Both the position numbers and the translations under genes were made by a program. A stretch of 64,000 nucleotides of DNA from Allium sativum (lineage: Eukaryota > Streptophyta > Magnoliopsida > Asparagales > Amaryllidaceae). The DNA is taken from contig CM060918.1 of assembly GCA_030737875.1 (NCBI GenBank), forward strand, positions 768,608,552 through 768,672,551. The letters are read 5' to 3'. How positions within the stretch are numbered: the first letter of the stretch is position 1; each line of letters opens with the position of its first letter. Under the pieces are notes generated by a model, which was given only the letters and a program-made list of their open reading frames with translations, was not told where the DNA came from and made no database searches. Below, piece by piece: positions 21,601 through 32,099 of the stretch.

Positions 21601-24600
21601 TTCAAATTGAATTGAAAGCGAATTGAAATGAATTGAAATTTGAATTGAATAGAAAATGAATTTGAATCGAATATAAAACCAAATTGAATTGAATTGAATT
21701 GAAAACGAATTCAAATTGAATTGAAAGCGAATTGAAATGAATTGAAATTTGATTTGAATAGAAAATGAATTTGAATTGAATATAAAACCAAATTGAATTG
21801 AATTGAATTGAAACGATTTCGAATTGAATTGAAAGCGAATTGAAATGAATTGAAATTTGATTTGAATAGAAAATGAATTTGAATCGAATATAAAACCAAA
21901 TTGAATTGAATTGAATTGAAAACGAATTCAAATTGAATTGAAAGCGAATTGAAATGAATTGAAATTTGAATTGAATAGAAAATGAATTTGAATCGAATAT
22001 AAAACCAAATTGAATTGAATTGAATTGAAAACGAACTCAAATTGAATTGAAACGATTTCGAATTGAATTGAAAGCGAATTGAAATGAATTGAAATTTGAT
22101 TTGAATAGAAAATGAATTTGAATCGAATATAAAACCAAATTGAATTGAATTGAATTGAAAACGAACTCAAATTGAATTGAAACGATTTCGAATTGAATTG
22201 AAAGCGAATTGAAATGAATTGAAATGAATTGAAATTTGATTTGGACAGAAAATGAATTTGAATCGAATATAAAACCAAATTGAATTGAATTGAATTGAAA
22301 ACGAATTCAAATTGAATTGAAAGCGAATTGAAATGAATTGAAATTTGAATTGAATAGAAAATGAATTTGAATCGAATATAAAACCAAATTGAATTGAATT
22401 GAATTGAAAACGAATTCAAATTGAATTGAAAGCGAATTGAAATGAATTGAAATTTGAATTGAATAGAAATGAATTTTAAAACGAATTTATAAAGAAGAAT
22501 TCAATTTTGATTTGAATTGAAATGGAAGTTGAAATGATTTTTGAAACGAATTCAAAACTATTTATAAAATTCGTTTTAAATAGAAATCGACGAAATATAT
22601 ATTATATATATTTTATATATAATATAATGGCCTGAATAGAACGCGCCGCGCCGCGGCAGTTCGTAAATTTCGACCATTTATTTCAAACGAACATTACGGG
22701 AGATCCGACCGTCGGATTCTCCTAAAACCGGAACCGTTGGGTTCGTATCGAAAAGAGCTTTCTAACGAATATTAGAAATTTGAAATCTAACGGTTGGATT
22801 TGGAGATACGTCCAAATCAAATTCGTAAAAGGTTGCTATAGGTGCAGTTCGATGGCCGTTGTTGGAAATCGACTGTACGGGCCTTGATAAAATTATTAAA
22901 AATAGTAATAATTTATGTAAAATCATAAGAAATGATTTGGGAAGAATTGGGATGAAAAACTCCATATTTGAAAAGATAAAAATAGATTTTTATCGAAATG
23001 AACTAGTTTTGAACTAAATTTAAAACCTAATTATTTTTAAATAAATAAATTAGATTTAAAAGTGGTTTTAAATAATCGGGATTTCTAATATATTTGATTG
23101 GATTTGAAATGGGTTTATCGTGAACTGTGTTTTAAATAACACTAGTTCTTTAACCCGATAATAAATAGAATGTGATTTGGGTTTATCGTGAGCTGTGTTT
23201 TAAATAACACCTAGTTCTTTAACCCAGTAAAAGGAGTTTAACAAATCTGCAATTAGATTGAAATGCGAATGGATAATCTAAATTATCAAATTTAGAAAAT
23301 GAGCGAGAATGGGGTATCGCCAGTTTTGCTCCAAAGCGATAGTTAAATCTTTAATTAGATTTGAACGTGAAATGGTAATTAATTTTACCGATAACACCAC
23401 GGTGTTAGATATGGAGTATTACCAGTTTTGCTTCATGGGATGAATAGGTTGGGATTGGGAAATAAAATAAATAATTACTTCGTTACGGTTCGCTAATCTC
23501 GACTAGTTGGAAAAACCATAATTTGGTTTTAAATGACATCCAAAGGAAGATTACAGGATAAATTTTAAAGAATTTATCTTGGATAAAATTAATGGGAACT
23601 TTTCCCTAAGAATGTGGAATTTAGAAACTAGCTGTAGGTTGGCTAAGAAGAATGGTTTCCTGGGTATTGAACTGATGTTGGTTTCGGCCTTCGGGGTTAA
23701 TGTTTGGGAAATTGTTCTCTTGCTAATTTGCGGTTAGTGACTAATGAATTGGAATGAGGCGTATTTGGTGTTTGCGTAACATTTGTTTTTAATATACGCG
23801 GGTTGTTCGGAAAGTCCGGGTTTATACCCATTCTGAATAACCGATTCGACGATAAGTCGATGATGAAGACGGTGGTCGAAGACCGGAAGTTTTCACATCG
23901 TTTGGGCAATTACTGACTATCCTGATTGGGCTGTACACCCAAGAGGATGGAAATAGTTGGTGGTCGTCCAGACGTACCTGGAGATGGATGGATATGCGAG
24001 GAAAGTGCCTCCAGTTTCGTTCAGACCCAGAATGGACTTGTAAATGGATTGTGTGTCTGACATTGGATTTTATTCTATGTTGATTGATTTCTATTAAATA
24101 TACATCTGCTTGGCGGCGGAGAATTTATTCTTTTGCTTAACGCCCTTCTCTGAGACGTACGAGCTCAGAGGTTGTATATCGATGGACATCAGTCGCATGG
24201 CATGAATTGCCTATGTGGCACGCTGAGATGCAATGATCAAGGCTTCTGTTGAAAAGCAAAGTCTTGTGGTTGATGATCAAAGCATGGCCTTTGTGGCGTA
24301 GCTTTGTGTATAGCGTGAATTCGCGAGCCTCACACCTCGGTATGAGTTAAAAACGGGATACGGACCGCTGGGAGAGCACGACGTTTCTTTCTAGCTTTGG
24401 TGGTGTCAGTGACTTACCAGCCCTGACATTTATATACTTTTCACCTTTGTGGTTGTTGGAATGAGGCGCCTCGATTATAGGTCTGTAAGGACCGGGAAAC
24501 GTGTGTTCAGGCATAATTAATCCTCTAACGTAAGTGAGGACTGGCCCAGCCGCATCCAGGGTTACCCAGTGTGCGTAGTCCTGAGGCATTTGCTAGAGTG

Positions 24601-25446
24601 TCTCGAACGCGGAGAGGAGCTTGCCCCTTGCCTCGACTCATGACGGAAATCCAATTTCCAATACGTGTATTTCGGTTTTATTTGTAGAGCCTAGTATGGC
24701 GACATAGTTGGATGGGGCACTCATGCCGTCTATGATTTATATTTATGATTGAAATGTTTTGACACTATACACATATTATAGTATCAAATGATTTGTTTTA
24801 AACGTACCAAGCATGTTTGGCTATTATAAGGGAAAACCCTATCCTCTGGCTTGCGTTGCATTGTGTGATGGGTCCTGGGTCTTATAATAGCTTCATTTTT
24901 CGAAAAAGCATTGCGTTGTTTATTCTATGCACTGGTATTCTTGGGAGGAAACCCGTTCCGTGTTATACGGCGTGGTCCCTTAAATCACTCTCTTTTAAAG
25001 TAAAGCTTTTAATAACTGTTTTAAGTTCTCACACCAGTCACATGACTGACCTGGAGTTTATTGTTTTAACCTAAACTCTGGGTGCCCCTATTTTCCGCAC
25101 GGGCAGCTAGTAGTTTTGGTTTTGCAGATTTATATTCACAGGATCCTGGTTTACAGCTGGAATGATATCCGGAAAGCTCTGTATCCGTATATCACCTTCA
25201 GTTGTGCTTTATATTATTTTTCCGCTGCTATGTATTTAAATGTAATTTAAATCTCTGATATTTCTGTGTAATATTTATTCATTTATACTCTGTATATTCT
25301 TGTAATCTGATGCATTGTTGTAATATACAATGAAATGTTCTTCTATTTGTGTTCTGATTTGTCATATTCTCAACGTTCAGGGGTTTCGAACGGTCTAGAT
25401 CGCTTTAACGACTGATTCAGATCGAGTGAAATTCCAGGCCGTCACA
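18699..25446 (+). repeat. Element C1 3' LTR (complete, 6748 bp)
   Basis: Starts TGTAACAACCCGAAAATCTG and ends GCCGTCACA. It supplies the first 258 bp missing in the 5' copy. Hairpin CCGT-GTTAT-ACGG is at 24958-24970 (17173-17185 in the 5' LTR). Otherwise the same order of parts as the 5' LTR. Confidence 0.94.
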
Positions 25447-27964
25447 GGTTATATGCAAGTTATGTGCATGATTATATGCGAGTTCATATGTAACATGTTA
25501 TGCAAGTTATGTGTTTGGTTATATGCAAGTTATGTGCATGATTATATGCAAGTTCATATGTAACATGTTATGCAAGTTATGTGTTTGGTTATAAGCAAGT
25601 TAACATGTGACATGCTATGCAAGTTCACACCTTTGTATGACATAAGAATCATATGCAAGTTACCCCCTTTGTGACATATGTGCTTCATGCAAGTTTGGGT
25701 TAAATGCTAGTTGGGTTTAATGTATGCTCATATATGCAAGTTGACACCTTTTAAACCCATGATAAAGTTATATGCTATGATTGGTTAAACCCATGGCATT
25801 TGTGATGAATCTTCCCTTTATTATGTCATGTTATGAGAACGAATTACGTGGGGAACGATGGGGTTAATATGCATGTTAATAAAATGGTGTGAAATGGGTA
25901 TGCTTAAGCATAACATAAAGTGAATGGACATAATTGGGAATTTACCTATTAAGTTAGGTCTACCCATATTATGGAATTGGGAATTTACCTATTAAGTTAG
26001 GTCTACCCATATTATGGAATTGAGAATTTACCTATTGAGTTAGGTCTACCCATATTCTTGAAATTGGTAATTAATTAGGGACAATTAATACAAATTATGG
26101 GGGTGATTAATTAGGTGTAATTAATCAACTAAGACACGAGGTTGGACCCTTTTGTAGCATAAGACTGCCCGGAACCGACAGGCAAATCCAGCGGCTACAA
26201 ATGATTTGCCCAATGTGAGAGGTCTTAGTCATAAACTAAACACGTGACAAGTGTAAAGACACGAGGTTAGACTCTGTTATGGTGTAAGGCTGCCCGGAAC
26301 CAACCGGCATATCCAGCTGCCATAAAAGACAGTCTAATGTGAGAGGTCTTTACAAAGGTTACGATCTTAATTAATTAAGAAACACTTAACCAAATTAGCA
26401 TGTAGTGAGGCATGAGGGGTTAAGTGGGTGCCTTGGGTGGCATGTAGTAACTAGTGGGGGTGCCTTGGGTGGCATAAGGAAACTAGTGGGTTGCCTTGGG
26501 TGGCAATAGAAAATACGATTAGAATACTTAACCAAAGTGGAACATGTAATTAAACATGATTAAAGGGTTAAGTAAGTGCCTTGGGTGGCATGTGGGAATC
26601 AAGTAAGTGCCTTGGGTGACATGTGGAAATCTAGTGGGGGCCTTAAGTGGCAATTGAAATATGATTAAATTACAAGCTTAAGTAGTAGCTTGTCGGGGCC
26701 TTAAGTGGCAATTGAAATATGATTAAATGACAAGCTTAAGTAGTAGCTTGTGGGGGCCTTAAGTGGCAATTGAAATATGATTAAATTACAAGCTTAAGTA
26801 GTAGCTTGTGGGGGCCTTGAGTGGCAATTGAAATATGATTAGATGACTTAACCAAACCTTAACATGTAAGTGGGCATGATTTTAAAAAAGGGTTAAGTGG
26901 GATGCACTAGATAAAATGACAAGCTTAAGTAGTAGCTTGTGGGGGCCCATTTCAACCAATATCCCAAACGTATCTTTATGGGCTCGATCCAAGTCGAGGA
27001 CGGGACACGCATATTGGGCTTGACTGTAAGAGGCCAAAACGGGGTAGCGGTGGCAACGCAAGTCCAACGGGTTTCATATACTTGTGTGGACCCGGGCTGG
27101 TAAGTAAGACGTTGTTGCATCGTGTAGGTATAAGCCGTGCACCGTTGATATTATCAGGTTGCCACTTTGGGGAATGATACACCCCACTGTGGGGCCAGCA
27201 CGGGTATCTATGTTAGGGAGCCGATCGCTTGGAGGGGTAGTGGGTACACCTAGTGGAGATAGGGGCAGACGACACCTATGTAGTCAGCTAGGGGTACATG
27301 AAACTACTATTAAAAATTACTAAGTACACTTTGTGGGATCAACCTTTAAGTAGGAATTACCCTTGGGTGGGTAGAACTGGTGTGGTGCAGTGTAGGAATA
27401 ATCCTTGGGTGGGTAAATGCGTCTTTTCGGTTATCTTAGTACATCCTGTGTTTAGTTGGCTACTTTGTGTAGTCATTATCCCCAGAGGTACCGTACCTTG
27501 TTTATATCATACCCTAATTACTTTAATGATTGTATTGTTAAGGTTATAGGACTCGCTCACACTTATGTCCGACCCCGTTGTTTTTTATCTTTTTCCCAAC
27601 CCTCAGGTTTTCAGAGTGGGCCTAGCACTAGTGGGCTTGGATCAGACCGCTATATCTATCTTTTGGGGCTTGGACCGTAGAAGTAAAGCTCGGTTTATCT
27701 TTTCTATTATGGCTATTAAGTTATGTAGTGGGAATATGTACTTTTGTTTTATCAGGATGGATATTATGTACTTGACTCATGTTTATGGTTTTGGTGTAAC
27801 CAAACATGTTTTACTTTCCGCTGCAATGAAATGATGTTTTAAATTCTCAAGTATTACTTATATCTGTCTTGTTGTAATTTTTATGTTCTATATTCACTTA
27901 AAATACTCCACCGATGTTATGGCATTCCCTTAGTGAGTGACCGTTGCGGGTGTGGGGTGTCACA
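25447..27964 (+). repeat. Element B1 3' LTR, right part
   Basis: Resumes inside the 70-bp repeat array and matches about 5095-7614. It ends GTGTCACA (one transition from GTGTTACA). Structured modules lie at 26127-26230 (P1 ACTAAGAC/GTCTTAGT, P3 TTGTAGC/GCTACAA) and 26253-26353 (P1 GTAAAGAC/GTCTTTAC, P3 TTATGGT/GCCATAA with a G-U pair). Confidence 0.94.
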
Positions 27965-27969
27965 ATGAC
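27965..27969. repeat. Target-site duplication of B1, right copy (ATGAC)
   Basis: Identical to 3783-3787. The D LTR continues CTAACCCTATCAAG directly after it. Confidence 0.97.
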
Positions 27970-27979
27970 CTAACCCTAT

Positions 27980-28700
27980 CAAGTCAAATTGGTTAAGTAT
28001 TTATTTGTCTTAACCCTATCAGATTATCATGTTAGATTGATTAAGCATAGATTATCTTAATCCTATCAGATTATCGAGTCGGATTGGTTAAGTATAGATT
28101 AACTTAACCCCATCCACTAATCGTATTACAATGGTTAAGCCTAATTTAAAAGGTCTTGTGACTTAACCCTACCAGGTCCACATATTAAATTGGTTAAGTG
28201 TAGGTTACTTAACCTCATCAAATCATCATGTATAATTGGTTAAGTATAAGTTACTTAACCCCATTAAATTATCATGTTAAGTTGGTTAAGTATTGGTTAC
28301 TTAACCTCATTGAATTACCAAGTTCAGATTGGTTAAGTGTTTAACTTAACCCCATCGAATTACCGTGCTTAGATTAGTTAAGTGAAGGTTACTTAACCCC
28401 ATCTAATTACTGTGTTTAGATTAGTTAAGTCTAAGTTACTTAACCCCATCTAATTACCAAGTCGGATTAGTTAAGTGTAAATCACTTAACCCCATCGAAT
28501 TTACCGTGTTAGATTAGTTAAGTATGGATTACTTAACCCCATCTAATTACCGTGTTTAGATTAGTCAAGTGTAGGTTACCTAACCCCATCCCCTAATTGT
28601 CTTATATGGTTAAGTGTCATTAAGGAACCAAGTCCGGTTTAACTTAACCTACCCATTCGTGTCATATAGGTTAAGTGTCATTAATCAAAATTACTTAACC
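27980..28700 (-). repeat. ~45-bp repeat array with ACTTAAC/GTTAAGT dyads, D LTR
   Basis: About 14 imperfect units such as ACTTAACCCCATCTAATTACC followed by GATTAGTTAAGT. Facing TTAACC and GGTTAA ends let each unit or neighbouring units form hairpins. The same array is at 34137-34860. Confidence 0.8.
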
Positions 28701-28727
28701 TTTTCATGTGGCATTAATTAGATTAAT

Positions 28728-28835
28728 GCACCTCAACCTCTCACATTAGACTTTGTTGTGGTTACTAGTTAAGCCGGGCGGGTCCGGGTAGATTTACACC
28801 ACAACCTAGTCTAACCTCGGGTTTTAAGTGCTACA
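28728..28835 (-). other. Structured RNA module D-m1
   Basis: Sense strand: P1 AACC/GGTT, CGAG opposite GTGAGAG, P2 GTTAGACT/AGTCTAAT, P3 TTGTGGT/ACCACAA, apex CCCGGACCCGCCCGG. Same fold as the A and B modules with other stem bases. The second copy is at 34894-35000. Confidence 0.75.
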
Positions 28836-28837
28836 TG

Positions 28838-28936
28838 ACCAACTACCCACATTGGGTCCTATTGTTTGTAGCCACTAGTTAAGCCGGGCGGGTCCGGGTA
28901 GATTTATGCTACAAACTCAACCTAACCTCGAGTTGG
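28838..28936 (-). other. Structured RNA module D-m2
   Basis: Sense strand: P1 CCAACT/AGTTGG, P2 GTTAGGT with ACCCAAT (GTTGGGT/ACCCAAT in the other LTR, 35007-35106), P3 GTTTGTAGC/GCTACAAAC, apex CCCGGACCCGCCCGG. In sense orientation m2 precedes m1. As in A and B, the pair is tandem. Confidence 0.75.
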
Positions 28937-29825
28937 CCACTTTCATGTTTGGTCTAGTGTCTTATTACACTTACAACCCACCCATGTCTAGTTCAAGTTC
29001 AATGTTTTCCCCACGTGTCATGACCATATTTAAATGTATCATGAATGTCATGTTCTCATGTAAACCCCATGTCAAGTTTTTCATGTCATACCCATGTTTT
29101 TTCCTAAGCTACCCAAACGTGTTTCCAACCCAAGTGGAAGCGAGTCACATGGTAGGGTATTATGCCAACATATTGGCCACAAACATGTATAGTGTCATAA
29201 GGGAATTTGGCCACAAATATGCATAGTATCATAAGTGAATTTGGCCACAAACATGCATAGCATTCTAAGGTAATTTGGCCACAAACATGCATAAGCCCCA
29301 AAGTCAAGTCTTTGCCCATGTTTCACAAGTCAAGTGGTTCCCAAAGGTTCATGCTAACATTTCATAGATAAAGATTCAAGCTCGCAAGATATACTAGGTT
29401 AAACATAACATGAATGGCATGATTAAGTCGCTACAACTTAGCCCAAGGTCATAGATCATAGAAAAGGGGCAAATTTAGGTTCACATAAGCTAGCATACTT
29501 ATGTTTCATCGCATTTTATCCCATGTCACATTAGAACCACCATTAGAATCTACAAGTAGCTAGAACTTACATAGCGAGGCTTAGGGAAGGATTATGCATC
29601 GTCGTGATGAAGAAATGTGGCTCCTTTGATGAAGAACCGTCATGAAATTGTCGTAGCAACGTTGATCGAGCCTCGATTTGGTGTAGCAAGCTTGCACCTT
29701 TCGATTCGGATCCGATTTGAATGTATGAGCTCTTGGAGTTGGAGATGGAGGCCATGATCAAGATTGATTTTGGCAGCACTTTGTGGCATGAGTGATTTGT
29801 GAGGGTTTAGGCTAGGCCTAGGGGT

Positions 29826-29835
29826 CTTTTTATAG
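29826..29835 (-). promoter_or_regulatory. TATA box of D 3' LTR
   Basis: CTATAAAAAG on the - strand, about 460 nt into the LTR, followed by ACCCCTAGGCCTAGCC. The 5' LTR copy is at 35992-36002. Confidence 0.6.
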
Positions 29836-29950
29836 ATGTTAGGGTAGTTTTAGGCCGTAGGATAAACCCTAGGATAGATCTGAATCGTCAAAATCCGTCA
29901 CAAGCCTCCAAAACCGAGCCAAAACCAGAAGCAGGTGCACCAGGTCGCTG

Positions 29951-30035
29951 GTTCGACCAGGGGGGTCGAACCAGGGGTCGACACCCATGTCGACCCCCTG
30001 GGGGGGGGGGGTCGACCCAGGGGTCGACACCCTGT
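29951..30035 (-). repeat. GTCGAC/GTCGAA palindrome array in U3 of D 3' LTR
   Basis: Several GGGGTCGACACCC and TGTCGACCCCC segments facing each other, plus a long run of G. In the other LTR (36117-36240) the array holds an additional GTCGACC...GGGTCGACACCC block of about 60 bp. It lies upstream of the TATA box, as in B. Confidence 0.8.
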
Positions 30036-30041
30036 GTGTCT

Positions 30042-30059
30042 GGCGGGAATTTTCCCGCC
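30042..30059. promoter_or_regulatory. Palindromic E2F-like site in D U3
   Basis: GGCGGGAATTTTCCCGCC is an 18-bp dyad holding the plant E2F consensus TTTCCCGC. It is identical in the 5' LTR (36251-36268). Family B has a decayed version at 4041-4057. Binding is inferred from the consensus only. Confidence 0.45.
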
Positions 30060-31332
30060 TTCTCTTTTTGGGCTGAATTCAAATCTGTTTTCGGATTTGA
30101 ATTTTCGTGAAACTTCGCGAGGCCATATCTCGGTCATACGGACTCCGATTTACGAAATTTTGGACTCTATTTCGCGTATTTTTCCGAGACGAACGCAATG
30201 GCATAACCCGTTTATCCTGATTCTGATTTTATAATTTAATTCTGCCTTGATTCTTGTCGTAACATGTTGTTAAAAATTCGGGTTGTTACATCCTCCCCAA
30301 CTTAAAGGATTTCGTCCCCGAAATCTCCAAGTTAGGAAGAACGTATCCTACCATCCATCATCCATCTACCCAAAACATCATCCACAGGCAACCATGGTCC
30401 TTAGATGATTTCTAATGCCATATGAACATATGCAAGAAAGTGTGTGTATATGTTCCTTAGCTAATGCTAATGATCAGGCCTGAATGATCTTCTAATGCAA
30501 AATATGTTTAGTGCCATGAATCCAACATGTATGCAAATAGTCCTAGCCATATAAACACTATTTGTGTGCACAACCATTCATTCATATGCAACATCCACAT
30601 GATAACATATTCAATTTCATCCATAAACAGGTATAAATACTCGTGCATATTCAATATGAAATGTGAGTGCGTCGATCTAGTATCTAATGTGTATTCGCGC
30701 ATCCACGAGCAACCACTTGCAACCATATCAATCATAACATGTTTCAAACACATGTTTACATCCATAGGATTCTACCTAAGGTTCTCACGATAGGATCGAG
30801 GAGATAAACAAGGTAAACTCCCTACGGGGTTTGCAACAGAAACAGGACCGAGAGGATATTCACCAAAAGATAACATGCGAGCAAGCTCTACAGGAAAAAC
30901 CAGGGATCAAGGATACACTCTTTAAAAACAGGTACGATGCGCGTATCTAGCCTTACGTCTTCTAAGTCGTGTTTCCTTGAGCTTAATTCCTCGGTGCCTT
31001 GACCATCTTTTTAACTCCATGATCTCGTAGCTCCTTGATTCCTATTTCCAAGATATGAGTTAGAACTCATTTCATTGTCGCCTCTTATTCCATTTTCACT
31101 TATCCTTTTCCTAGTATACTTGGCTCAAACGTATCCACTTACTCATCCGAGCTCTCCAAAATTCACTAGGGAATTCTGGATCTCGTCTGCCGATGCCAAT
31201 CCATGTTGCCAAGTGTGCTTACTAGGGTGATCCCCATAACTCATGCATAAGCGAAACGAACCATCCGACTTAGCGGTTAATTCTACTCGAACGGATTACC
31301 AACAACTGCATCATGAGATTCTAGGTAACTAG

Positions 31333-31440
31333 CCATGACAGAACCTAGAAGGTTACATGAGACTTCGAGGGTATTACCAAAGCAAGTCAAGAGTCTAACT
31401 ACCCTCCTTTCAAAACCGAGAATGGCACCCCTTATTGGAT
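31333..31440 (-). pseudogene. D protease relic
   Basis: - strand reading gives GAILGFERRVVRLLTCFGNT then LEVSCN, close to the B2 protease end AVLVCGRRVVRLTTRLGNTL. Stops surround it and the active-site part is missing. It shows D descends from the same gag-pol lineage as B. Confidence 0.65.
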
Positions 31441-32085
31441 GACCACTTTATCCCTGGAATCCATCCACGGCCTAGAAACATAGGCATTCTGAAATCCAAA
31501 CAAGTCATGAATAAATGGACCGATCATCCAACAAGATTTGGGACAAAAATGGGATCTTCTATCATGCTAGTACTAAGGTGAAGAGACTCAACTATCGAGG
31601 CAGACTTAAATGATGCGATGATCAAAACAAAGTCTGGACGGGATGATAGAAAAGAAAGGCTAAGCCTTTAACAGAAACGGTACCATCCTCCTTAGGTACG
31701 CTAGCGAGGGCATATGATTGCCTTCTTGCTGATCTCGTCCTTATCTTCCTTTGTGGATCAAGCCATACCAACAAGTTGCTTATTCTTAAGCTTTTGTCCT
31801 TTATCCCTTCTTATAACTTCAGTAACAGGTCTCTCGAGAACTTCCTCCATCGTACGGGAAAACACTTACGTAGCTAGACAAGGATTAGTCACAGTTAAAA
31901 CTACTGTGACTACAGATGGAGGAAAGAAAGGAAAAGAGATTCAATCAAGGAAACAAAGGATAGTGCTAATGGCTTTTGGGGAATAACCTTTAAAAACTTT
32001 TCTTGAAAAATGCTTCTTTGTAAAACGGTTTCTCAAATAGTTTTCGGAGGGTTTTAAAAACTTTTGCCCAGTCTGGTAACCTTCT

Positions 32086-32097
32086 GCTCTGATACCA
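32086..32097 (-). other. Element D primer-binding site
   Basis: GCTCTGATACCA on + reads TGGTATCAGAGC on -, two nt inside the 5' LTR end at 32100. Confidence 0.9.
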
Positions 32098-32099
32098 AA

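Larger units (their letters stand above)
11238..25446 (+). mobile_element. Element C1: LARD-like LTR element with giant LTRs and non-coding core
   Basis: Two LTRs (11238-17661, left end truncated; 18699-25446, complete, 6748 bp) flank a core of 1037 bp (17662-18698) with PBS and polypurine tract but no gag or pol. This matches large retrotransposon derivatives, non-autonomous elements moved in trans. It sits in the 70-bp repeat array of the B1 3' LTR. The left target duplication was lost in the deletion. In the first ~400 aligned bases the two LTRs differ at five sites, all transitions, so the insertion is recent and the youngest of the nest. Confidence 0.92.
3788..27964 (+). mobile_element. 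Element B1: defective Tekay/Del-like chromovirus copy inserted in D, interrupted by C1
   Basis: 5' LTR 3788-7614, PBS 7617-7628, decayed protease-RT-integrase 7977-10691, 3' untranslated part to 11240, then element C1 (11238-25446) and the remaining 3' LTR (25447-27964). Perfect 5-bp duplication ATGAC. The polypurine tract and the first ~1.3 kb of the 3' LTR are missing, removed together with the first 258 bp of C1 (see junction at 11238). Gag is absent apart from a zinc-knuckle-like relic. Order protease-RT-RNase H-integrase and the chromovirus-type C-terminal tail place the family in Ty3/gypsy chromoviruses, most like Tekay/Del. Copy B2 lies at 53485 to the window end. Confidence 0.93.
27970..30290 (-). 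repeat. Element D 3' LTR, proximal part
   Basis: Continues the LTR cut by B1; matches 34137-36498. From right to left in sense direction: conserved U3 block (30134-30213), E2F-like dyad (30042-30059), GTCGAC array (about 29951-30035), TATA (29826-29835), repeats with TTTGGCCACAAACATGC (29160-29290), structured modules (28728-28936), and a ~45-bp repeat array (27980-28700). It ends GGGTTGTTACA at 30290. Confidence 0.93.
30291..32099 (-). other. Element D internal region (1.8 kb, nearly all non-coding)
   Basis: At the left are the polypurine tract (complement TCCTCCCCAACTTAAAGG, 30291-30308) and the pre-polypurine hairpin (complement 30308-30325). 30420-30780 matches the post-pol untranslated part of B and A. 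31333-31440 is a protease relic. At the right are the leader and PBS (32086-32097). A + strand open frame at 31714-31986 shows no family features. There is no gag, RT or integrase. Confidence 0.85.

Noticed and set aside
29898..30234. Proline/glycine/arginine-rich open frames (also 36035-36428)
   Set aside because: Produced by the GTCGAC/G-run palindrome array in the D LTR.
31714..31986. 90-codon + strand open frame in the D internal region
   Set aside because: Antisense to the element, with no recognisable domain; composition is explained by the leader sequence.
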